A stretch of DNA of 64,000 bases from Rhizobium lentis (GTDB lineage: Bacteria; Pseudomonadota; Alphaproteobacteria; Rhizobiales; Rhizobiaceae), in NCBI RefSeq assembly GCF_017352135.1, contig NZ_CP071455.1, positions 310,001-374,000 of the forward strand. The letters run 5' to 3'. Each line of letters starts with the position of its first letter. Position 1 is the stretch's first letter. The notes below the pieces were generated by a model that worked only from the letters and a program-made list of their open reading frames with translations, had not been told where the DNA came from and searched no databases. This document shows positions 52,828 to 59,799 of the stretch, piece by piece. The position numbers and the translations under genes are program-made.

Positions 52828-53457
52828 ATGGACCAAGCTTTGAACGACACCGGCTGGCGCGGATCGCAGGAGGGATGGCTGGAGGCAGCCTACCAGTCAT
52901 TGCTGGAATCCGGCGTGGATTCGGTGAAAATTCTGCCGCTCGCAAAGAAGCTCAATCTCTCGCGAACGAGCTTCTACTGGTTCTTCAAGGATCGGGAGGA
53001 GCTGTTGAGCGCGCTCGTGGCGCGGTGGCGCGAGAAAAACACCGGCAATATCGTCAAGCAGTCCGAAGCCTATGCCGAGTCGCTCGCCGAAGCGATGCTC
53101 AACGTTTTCGATTGCTGGCTGAACACCGAGCTCTTCGACGCCAAGTTCGAGTTTGCCGTGCGCAGCTGGGCGTTGCAGTCCGATGAGCTTCTGGCCGATG
53201 TCCAGCAGGCCGACCAGATCCGGCTGGAGGCGCTGAAACGCATGTTTATGCGGTTCGGGTTACCAGAAACGACATCAGATGTCAGAGCGCGGACAACTTA
53301 TCTCGTCCAAATCGGGTACATCTCCATGCAGTCGAAGGAGGAACTCGCCGTCCGCATGAAACGGATTCCGGAATACATCGCGATCTACACGGGCGAAGTG
53401 CCGCAGCAAAGGGAGCTCGATCGCTTCTTCGCCCGGCATGGCTATAGGCCCGGCTGA
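52828..53457 (+). CDS. TetR/AcrR family transcriptional regulator
   Basis: Repressor of 209 residues. The N-terminal HTH reads AAYQSLLESGVDSVKILPLAKKLNLSRTSFYWFFKDREELLSALV (about residues 20-65, usual position), and the C-terminal ligand domain is variable. It is divergent from the StcD-like demethylase and followed after ten bases by a ProC-like gene and the quaternary-amine importer, so it likely controls both directions through the paired palindromes at 52727 and 52772. Confidence 0.92.
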   Translation: MDQALNDTGWRGSQEGWLEAAYQSLLESGVDSVKILPLAKKLNLSRTSFYWFFKDREELLSALVARWREKNTGNIVKQSEAYAESLAEAMLNVFDCWLNTELFDAKFEFAVRSWALQSDELLADVQQADQIRLEALKRMFMRFGLPETTSDVRARTTYLVQIGYISMQSKEELAVRMKRIPEYIAIYTGEVPQQRELDRFFARHGYRPG

Positions 53458-53467
53458 GGAAACCGAG

Positions 53468-54262
53468 ATGAGCGTTTCCTTGAGGATCGGCATTATTGGC
53501 GGTGGCGGCTGGCTCGGCGGGGCCATTGCCGGGTCGATTCTTGATTCCGGACTGGTCGACCCTCAAAATCTCTGTCTCTCCTATCGCAGCAGGCAGCCGC
53601 CGCGTTTTCCGAATTCCTTCTGGACCACCGACAGCCAGGAGCTTGCCGACCGGTCGGATGTGATCCTTCTCTCCGTCCGCCGCGATGACTGGCGTCGTCT
53701 CGACGTCGACGCCTCCGGCAAGCTCGTCATCTCGGTCATGGCCGGGATCCGCCTGGCGGCCCTTTCGGAGCGCCATAAGACCGACCGCGTCGTCCGCGCC
53801 CTGCCGAATGCCGCTGCGGAAGTGGCGAAATCCTATACGCCATGGATCGGCGCGAGCAGCATCACGGAAGACGACCGCGCCGTCGTCCGCGCCATCTTCG
53901 AGACCTGCGGATGTGAAGACGAGGTCGAAAGGGAAAGCGACATCGATTATCTCACAGGCCTTACCGGCTCCGGTCCGGCATTCCCGGCGCTGCTTGGCGC
54001 GGCTATGATGCGCGACGCCGTCGCACGCGGATTGACGGCCGAGGTCGCGCGCCGCGCCGTCAATACGGTGCTGGTCGGCGCGGGCCATTTGCTGGAGCGC
54101 CGCGACGAATCTCCTGACGATGTTGTTCAAGCCTTTCTCGACTATCGCGGAACAACGGCGGCCGCCATCGAAGGCATGCGCGCCGCGGGGTTCGACGCTG
54201 CGTTGGCGCAAGGACTATCGGCGGCATTCAAGAAATCGGTGAGTATGGGAGAGGCTTCCTGA
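53468..54262 (+). CDS. Pyrroline-5-carboxylate reductase (ProC) family protein
   Basis: NAD(P)-dependent enzyme of 264 residues with the ProC fold: N-terminal GIIGGGGWLGGAIAGSIL and the C-terminal dimerisation domain (DYLTGLTGSGPAFPALLGAAMMRDAVARGL). ProC reduces pyrroline-5-carboxylate to proline. Placed in a catabolic island with PutA, which does the reverse, it may instead act on a related cyclic imine formed during betaine or N-methylproline breakdown. The ATG at 53468 has GAGGAAACCGAG before it. It is followed after 68 bases by the betaine-binding protein. Confidence 0.85.
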   Translation: MSVSLRIGIIGGGGWLGGAIAGSILDSGLVDPQNLCLSYRSRQPPRFPNSFWTTDSQELADRSDVILLSVRRDDWRRLDVDASGKLVISVMAGIRLAALSERHKTDRVVRALPNAAAEVAKSYTPWIGASSITEDDRAVVRAIFETCGCEDEVERESDIDYLTGLTGSGPAFPALLGAAMMRDAVARGLTAEVARRAVNTVLVGAGHLLERRDESPDDVVQAFLDYRGTTAAAIEGMRAAGFDAALAQGLSAAFKKSVSMGEAS

Positions 54263-54330
54263 CGACCGTTGAGGGCGGGTACTGCGGCGCCCCGCCTGAC
54301 TAGATTTGCCGCTAAATAGAGGGAACGAGA

Positions 54331-55332
54331 ATGAAGAAACTACTCGCATCGACATGTTTGACGTTCGGCCTGATTGGCGGCGCGTCTTTCGCCGGCGCCG
54401 CCGAATGCGGCAGCGTCACCATCGCCAGCATGAACTGGCAGAGCGCCGAAGTTCTCTCCAACTTGGACAAGTTCATTCTGAACGAAGGTTACGGCTGCAG
54501 CGCCGATATCACCGTTGGCGACACCGTCCCGACGATCACCTCCATGGCCGAAAAGGGCCAGCCTGATATCGCGCCGGAAGCCTGGATCGACCTGCTGCCC
54601 GACGTCGTCAAGAAGGGCACCGAAGAAGGCCGCATCGTTCAAGTCGGCTCACCGCTGCCGGACGGCGGCGTTCAGGGCTGGTGGATTCCGAAATATATCG
54701 CCGACGCCCATCCCGATATCAAGACGATCGGCGATGTGCTGAAGCATCCGGAACTCTTCCCCGATCCTGAGGATCCGAAGAAGGGCGCCATCGTCAACGG
54801 CCCGCAAGGCTGGGGCGGCACCGTCGTCACCTCGCAACTCTATAAGGCCTTCGCAGCCGACAAGGCCGGCTTCACCCTCGTGGACACCGGTTCGGCTGCC
54901 GGCCTAGACGGTTCGATCGCCAAGGCTTACGAACGCAAGGAAGGCTGGGTCGGCTACTACTGGGCGCCGACCGCGCTACTCGGCAAGTATCAGATGGTCA
55001 AGCTCGAAGCCGGCGTGCCGGAAGATGCCGCCGAGTGGAAGCGCTGCATCACCGTTGCCGATTGCCCCGATCCGAAGCCGGCGGCATGGCCTGTCGACAA
55101 AATCGTAACCCTGGTGGCCAAGCCCTTCTCCGAAAAGGTCGGTCCCGAAGTCATGGACTACCTGAAGAAGCGCTCCTGGAGCAACGATACGGTCAACAAA
55201 CTGATGGCCTGGATGACCGACAACCAGGCGACCGGCGAAGACGGCGCCAAGCATTTCCTTGAAGAAAACAAGGACATCTGGACCAAGTGGGTCACGCCTG
55301 AGGCAGCCAAGAAAATCGAAGCTGCGCTTTAA
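54331..55332 (+). CDS. Glycine/proline betaine ABC transporter substrate-binding protein (ProX/OpuAC type)
   Basis: Periplasmic receptor of 333 residues for quaternary amines. It starts with a clear Sec signal (MKKLLASTCLTFGLIGGASFAGA, cleavage near AEC). The OpuAC domain has aromatic and acidic residues for the trimethylammonium cage (SMNWQSAEVLS, GWWIPKYI, EGWVGYYWAPTALLG). A hairpin follows the gene. The catabolic context implies import for use as a carbon and nitrogen source rather than only osmoprotection. Confidence 0.92.
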   Translation: MKKLLASTCLTFGLIGGASFAGAAECGSVTIASMNWQSAEVLSNLDKFILNEGYGCSADITVGDTVPTITSMAEKGQPDIAPEAWIDLLPDVVKKGTEEGRIVQVGSPLPDGGVQGWWIPKYIADAHPDIKTIGDVLKHPELFPDPEDPKKGAIVNGPQGWGGTVVTSQLYKAFAADKAGFTLVDTGSAAGLDGSIAKAYERKEGWVGYYWAPTALLGKYQMVKLEAGVPEDAAEWKRCITVADCPDPKPAAWPVDKIVTLVAKPFSEKVGPEVMDYLKKRSWSNDTVNKLMAWMTDNQATGEDGAKHFLEENKDIWTKWVTPEAAKKIEAAL

Positions 55333-55343
55333 TATTGACTATC

Positions 55344-55366
55344 GCGGTGCGCGAAAAGCGCACCGC
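55344..55366 (+). terminator. Hairpin between receptor and permease genes
   Basis: Perfect nine-base arms GCGGTGCGC and GCGCACCGC with a GAAAA loop, starting 12 bases after the receptor's stop. No long T-run follows, so it is more likely an RNA-stabilising or attenuating element than a full terminator; permease genes continue downstream. Confidence 0.7.
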
Positions 55367-55427
55367 CTCTCGCTGCCGATAAGATCAAAAAGACTGCCAC
55401 GGCTCTTTGAAGAAAAAGGGGATCCGA

Positions 55428-56315
55428 ATGGACTGGTTTTATAAATTCCCGCACATGAACGACGACGCGCTTCGAAATCTGAAGAAGGCGATCGACGACG
55501 GTTTTCGTGCCTTCACGCGCGCCTATGGCGACGGCATCGAAAGCCTGTTCGTCCCGCTTCAGCATTTCCTCATCGCCGCCGAGCGCTTCATGACGCAGAC
55601 GCCGTGGCCGATCATCACTGCGATCATTCTGGCCATCGCATGGTTTGCGAGCCGCAGCCCGAAGATCGTCTTTGGCTGTCTCGTGACGCTGCTGCTGATC
55701 GGCTACTTCGACATGTGGGACGATACGATGCGGACGGTCTCGATGATCTTCGTCTGCACCGTGCTCTCCATCGCCATCGGCATCCCGATCGGCATCCTGA
55801 TGGCCCGCTCCGACCGCCTCCAGCGCGTCGTCAACCCGATCCTCGACGTCATGCAGACGATGCCGAGCTTCGTCTATCTCATCCCGGTCGTCATGCTGCT
55901 CGGCATCGGCAAGGTGCCCGGCCTCATTGCCGTCGTCATCTACGCCATCCCGCCGATGATCCGCTTGACCGATCTCGGCATCCGTCTGGTCGACAAGGAC
56001 GTGCTCGAAGCGGCCGACGCCTTCGGGACATCGCGATCGCAGAAGCTCTTCAAGGTGCAGCTGCCGCTCGCGCTTCCCACCATCATGGCCGGCATCAACC
56101 AGACGATCATGATGGCGCTCGCCATGGTGGTCATCGCCTCGATGATCGGCGTGCAGGGCCTCGGCCAGCCGGTGCTGAAGGCGATCGCCAACCAGTACTT
56201 CACGCTTGGCATTTTCAACGGCCTTGCCATCGTCGGCATCGCCATCATCTTTGACCGGGTCAGCCAGGCTTATGGCAAAAGGCTCCAGAAACATCGGGAG
56301 ACCGTCCATGGCTGA
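55428..56315 (+). CDS. Quaternary-amine ABC transporter permease (ProW/OpuAB type)
   Basis: Permease of 295 residues with a hydrophilic N-terminus (about 60 residues) and about six membrane segments. The EAA loop is LEAADAFGTSRSQKLFKVQLPLALP. The sequence IGILMARSDRLQRVVNPILDVMQTMPSFVYLIP is typical of ProW-like permeases. The frame is open from a TTG at 55407, but ATG 55428 has the ribosome site AAAAAGGGGATCC. The stop overlaps the ATPase start by eight bases. Confidence 0.92.
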   Translation: MDWFYKFPHMNDDALRNLKKAIDDGFRAFTRAYGDGIESLFVPLQHFLIAAERFMTQTPWPIITAIILAIAWFASRSPKIVFGCLVTLLLIGYFDMWDDTMRTVSMIFVCTVLSIAIGIPIGILMARSDRLQRVVNPILDVMQTMPSFVYLIPVVMLLGIGKVPGLIAVVIYAIPPMIRLTDLGIRLVDKDVLEAADAFGTSRSQKLFKVQLPLALPTIMAGINQTIMMALAMVVIASMIGVQGLGQPVLKAIANQYFTLGIFNGLAIVGIAIIFDRVSQAYGKRLQKHRETVHG

Positions 56316-57387
56316 GCATCATTTCGGCGGCATCGAGATCCGCAATCTCTACAAGATCTTCGGTCCCAATCCGGCGGACTATGTCGAAGCGGTCCGCAAC
56401 GGCCTGACGAAGGCCGAACTCAATGCTAAACATGGGCACGTGCTGGGACTGAGGGATATCAATATCGAGATCCCCTCCGGCCGGATCCAGGTCATCATGG
56501 GCCTTTCCGGTTCGGGCAAGTCGACGCTCATCCGCCACATCAACAGGCTGATCGACCCGACATCAGGCGAAGTGCTGGTCGACGGCGTCGATGTCGTGAA
56601 GATGAACGAGGCCGAATTGCGGACATTCCGCCGGCAGCAGACGGCCATGGTGTTCCAGAAATTCGCGCTTCTGCCGCACCGAAACGTCCTCGACAACACT
56701 ATCTTCGGTCTCGAAGTGCAGGGTATGGAGCGCGCAAAAGCCATCGACGTCGCCATGCGCTGGATCGAGCGCGTCGGACTGAAGGGCTTCGAGCAGAAAT
56801 ATCCCAACCAGCTTTCCGGCGGCATGCAGCAGCGCGTCGGCCTGGCGCGGGCGCTCTCCAACGATGCGCCGGTGCTCCTCATGGACGAAGCCTATTCGGC
56901 GCTCGATCCGCTGATCCGAACGGATATGCAGACGGTCCTCCTCGACATTCAGAAGGAGATCAAGAAGACCATCGTCTTCATCACCCACGATCTCGACGAG
57001 GCGCTGCGCCTTGGCGATCAGATTGCCATCCTGCGCGACGGCGAAGTCATTCAGCAGGGCACCAGCCAGGACATCGTGCTGCGCCCGGCCGACGACTACA
57101 TCGCCAACTTCGTCAAGGAGGTGAACCGCGGCCGGGTCGTCCATGTCGAGGCGGTCATGACGCCGCTGCATTCTCCCACGGCGGCGGGTGGCCTGACGAT
57201 CGTCTCGGGCACGACCGTCGAAGAGGCCGTCCGAATGCTGGCTTCGACGCCGGACGATGATGCTCGTGTGGTTTCACCGTCGGGGGAAACCCTGGGCCTT
57301 GTCACCTTCCGCCAGCTCGCCGGCGCTATGGTGAACTCGCAGGAGGTGGCTGCCCCACGCAATAGCACCCTTTCGGTCGCTCTCTGA
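56308..57387 (+). CDS. Quaternary-amine ABC transporter ATPase (ProV/OpuAA type)
   Basis: ATPase of 359 residues. Walker A is GLSGSGKST (about residue 66), signature LSGGMQQRVGLARAL, Walker B LLMDEAYSALD (EA rather than EP, a feature of ProV-type ATPases) and H-loop FITHDLDEALRLGD. The C-terminal part is short compared with tandem-CBS ProV and carries one CBS-like stretch (VSGTTVEEAVRMLASTPDD). The start at 56308 lies inside the permease's last codons; the longer frame from 56206 is a shadow. Confidence 0.93.
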   Translation: MAEHHFGGIEIRNLYKIFGPNPADYVEAVRNGLTKAELNAKHGHVLGLRDINIEIPSGRIQVIMGLSGSGKSTLIRHINRLIDPTSGEVLVDGVDVVKMNEAELRTFRRQQTAMVFQKFALLPHRNVLDNTIFGLEVQGMERAKAIDVAMRWIERVGLKGFEQKYPNQLSGGMQQRVGLARALSNDAPVLLMDEAYSALDPLIRTDMQTVLLDIQKEIKKTIVFITHDLDEALRLGDQIAILRDGEVIQQGTSQDIVLRPADDYIANFVKEVNRGRVVHVEAVMTPLHSPTAAGGLTIVSGTTVEEAVRMLASTPDDDARVVSPSGETLGLVTFRQLAGAMVNSQEVAAPRNSTLSVAL

Positions 57388-57423
57388 CTCTCCGCGGACG
57401 GCCTCCCCCGGTTGGCCGCTGAG

Positions 57424-57712
57424 ATTGGCGCGGCGGTCGCCCGGTACTGCAACCGCCAAAGCCGCCCGCGCGGCCGCCGAGGGAGGCCACAGTGTCATCC
57501 TCGCGGAAACATCCAGCCGGCTCGGCAACAATTTCTGGCTGCCGGAACGCAGCCTCACCGGGGGCGGATCCTCGACCGTGTCGCTGGTACGAGCGGCAAC
57601 TGACAAAGCTCGGAATCGACATCCGGATCAACTCTTATGTCGAGGAATCGGATGTAGACGCCGTCATCCTGGCGACAGGCTCCTATTCCCCCGCACCGAG
57701 TCTTATGATGGC
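57424..57712 (+). pseudogene. Decayed fragment of an FAD/NAD-binding flavoprotein
   Basis: Two adjacent frames carry a recognisable Rossmann-type segment. One reads GTATAKAARAAAEGGHSVIL followed by AETSSRLG, resembling the GAGPAGLEAARVAGERGHEVVVFE stretch of the demethylase at 50645. After a frameshift near 57580 the other reads WYERQLTKLGIDIRINSYVE and then VDAVILATGSYSP, the NAD-binding part of the same domain. The fragment has no start, no ribosome site and no FMN barrel. It looks like the remains of a second StcD-type gene or another flavoprotein, immediately after the importer operon. Confidence 0.6.
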
Positions 57713-58471
57713 GCCGGCGATGGGCAGCAAAGCGCAAGCTTGTACGTTTTGCGCAGGACCAGTCCAGACTGCGTCGCGAAAAGCTGATTGACCAACAATA
57801 TCGGCGCCCGACAATTGCTCCGTGGCTGCGGAACACTAAAGTGAACCCGACCGAGGCCATGATGGCCTACGGTCTGGAAGCCAAAATTCCTCCATCGATT
57901 ACCCCAAATGATGGAAGGGATTGCATCCATACGCACTCCATCCCGTGCGTATGCCAACCTGTCGGCCTGCCGAAGGCTATCTCGAGCGGTCCACTTTAGA
58001 ACCTTCGGCAGGCGACTTTGAATGGCGCATTGAATGCGCCATCCCTGCACAGGCTGGCTAATCGTTTCATCACCGGATTTCCATCAGGCGAGCTGTTCCA
58101 AGGCCTTGCCAAGTGCTGTCGGTCCTGTCGGCTCCGGTCGACCGACCAGCAAATCCGACAGATGGAAATTGTCGATAAAGCATTTAAAAAGTTCATATTT
58201 CCGGCGCCCGCGACACTCGGGGCTCAAGGTGTACCCGCTTGCCTCGACCAGCAATACCGACACCCGCATCGCTGCCGCTTGCTGCACTCTGACCTCTTAT
58301 CCGCTAACATACGACCAAGGCTCGTTCATCTTGCTCTCCATCAGGTCCTGACCAAGCGCGAGGGAGAGATGAAGCTCGGCGGCGTGCAAACCAGGACGAC
58401 GTACCTCATCCGATCAGGCGGGCGAGGCGTCGCGCCGTCCTCGGCGCCGGTGAGATAACGGGGGGAACAAC
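57713..58471. other. 759-base region without a recognised gene
   Basis: One frame at about 57718-57998 stays open for some 90 codons (LRREKLIDQQYRRPTIAPW), but it has no start or known family. A cluster of palindromes occupies 57928-58042. Plus- and minus-strand frames between 58018 and 58458 have no domain I recognise. GGGGGG at about 58460 is the ribosome site of the AraC gene. Confidence 0.4.
57928..58042. repeat. Cluster of three perfect inverted repeats
   Basis: Within 115 bases: CATACGCAC / GTGCGTATG (57928-57936 and 57945-57953, eight-base loop); GCCTGCCGAAGG / CCTTCGGCAGGC (57965-57976 and 58002-58013); and ATGGCGCATT / AATGCGCCAT (58022-58031 and 58033-58042, one-base centre). Three adjacent palindromes point to a mobile palindromic element (rhizobia carry RIME- and REP-like repeats) or a structured RNA. 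Confidence 0.6.
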
Positions 58472-59470
58472 ATGACGGAAGACAGCGCCCAGCCATTCTC
58501 CTTCCGATTCCACGGTTCGTCCTTCGACAACATGGTGGAAACCCTCGGCGGCGCCTTTGGCGCGTTTGACGCCGAGCCTGTCGGCCGCGCCAAGGACTTC
58601 CATTGGGGATTGGATTTTTCGGTGACGGATAGCGCAGTCCTGCTGACGGGCTATCATGAGGCAGAGTTCCAATTCAATATCGAGCCCACCCCCAGCACGG
58701 CGGAGTACTTGTCGCTCGTCGTCCCGCGCCGCGGCGGTATGGGCGTCACCTACGGGCCACGCAAAGCCGAGGCCGGGCAAGGAAAGCTGCTTCTCTACAA
58801 CAATTTCGAACCCGACAGCGTTCTCATGCATGGGGAAGGGAATGTCATCGACGAGCTGCTGATCAACTGGCCCGTCATCCTCCAGACGATCGGCCAGACA
58901 TTCGAGATGCCGTTCAGCGGCTCACTCGACCTGCTGCCCGAACTGGACCTGTCGACGCCGGTCGGCCGGACGATCGGCAACCTCACGGAAACGATCATCA
59001 TTGGCATGCGTGACGACGGCCCGCTGCTGCAGTCGCCGATCGCCATGGCGCACATGACGCAGGCGCTTGCCGATCTGATCGTGCGGATGGTGCCGCACCG
59101 GCTGTCTCATTTCCTGGAAAGGGGGCCGGCTCTGATTGCTCCCAAGCATGTGCGAAGGGCCATCGAATTCATGCAGGCAAATATCGACCAGCCGATCACC
59201 ATGCTGAAGGTGGCAGAAGCGGCCGGCGTCTCAAGCAGAGCGCTCGAAACCGGTTTCCGGGCCTTCAAGGGTACGTCACCCGCCGCCTACCTGCTGACAC
59301 TTCGTCTGCGCGCCACACGCCAGGATCTCCTCGATCCCGAGAGCAAGGAGACGATGAAGGCCATCTGCCTGAAATGGGGCTTCTTTCATTTCGGCCGATT
59401 TTCCTCCGTCTACAAGGCGACGTACGGAGAATATCCCTCCGACACGAGAAAGCGCGTGAGCCGCCGGTAA
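58472..59470 (+). CDS. AraC family transcriptional regulator
   Basis: Regulator of 332 residues. The C-terminal two-HTH AraC domain covers about residues 220-330 (MLKVAEAAGVSSRALETGFRAFKGTSPAAYL, then AICLKWGFFHFGRFSSVYKATYGEYPSDT). The N-terminal half is a cupin-like or AraC-binding-like sensor domain with no identifiable ligand. A strong ribosome site (GGGGGGAACAAC) precedes the ATG. It converges on the small gene at 59527. The target is unknown; the betaine importer upstream or the formate-type oxidoreductase are candidates. Confidence 0.9.
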   Translation: MTEDSAQPFSFRFHGSSFDNMVETLGGAFGAFDAEPVGRAKDFHWGLDFSVTDSAVLLTGYHEAEFQFNIEPTPSTAEYLSLVVPRRGGMGVTYGPRKAEAGQGKLLLYNNFEPDSVLMHGEGNVIDELLINWPVILQTIGQTFEMPFSGSLDLLPELDLSTPVGRTIGNLTETIIIGMRDDGPLLQSPIAMAHMTQALADLIVRMVPHRLSHFLERGPALIAPKHVRRAIEFMQANIDQPITMLKVAEAAGVSSRALETGFRAFKGTSPAAYLLTLRLRATRQDLLDPESKETMKAICLKWGFFHFGRFSSVYKATYGEYPSDTRKRVSRR

Positions 59471-59526
59471 CCTGCATCGGACGCGTGTCGCGACGTACCA
59501 GCCTCGCTATCTGCGCCTTTTGTGTT

Positions 59527-59799
59527 TTAGAGCGCGGCCAGCCTGTAGTGCACCCGCATTGTCCTCGGATCCCGCTCGACGATTTGAAGTGCATCACGCT
59601 CCGCCAGGGCACTGAGTTCCCGCAACACAAGGGCATGTGCGATCCCGAGCTTATGCGCAAAGGAGCGGCTGTCGCATGCAATCCCGAGCTCGGCGGCGAC
59701 GAGCAGTCCGGCCTGTATCGAGCTCAGTCTCATATCTCTCTCTTGCGCCGCGGCAACAAGAGCAAGAAACCGGTCGGCGCTGGACGCCTCTTCCTTCAC
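59527..59799 (-). CDS. Small protein coupled to the molybdopterin oxidoreductase
   Basis: A 90-residue protein, predicted to form a small winged-helix-like fold (SRSFAHKLGIAHALVLRELSALAERDALQIVERD). Its GTG start (59799) overlaps the stop of the upstream oxidoreductase gene by four bases, so the two are translationally coupled. Proteins in this position in rhizobia are annotated only as hypothetical; it could be a regulator or an assembly factor. Confidence 0.7.
   Translation of the reverse strand: MKEEASSADRFLALVAAAQERDMRLSSIQAGLLVAAELGIACDSRSFAHKLGIAHALVLRELSALAERDALQIVERDPRTMRVHYRLAAL

Noticed and set aside
58084..58287. 67-codon minus-strand frame upstream of the AraC gene
   Set aside because: No ribosome site or recognisable domain, and plus-strand frames in the same bases are equally plausible.
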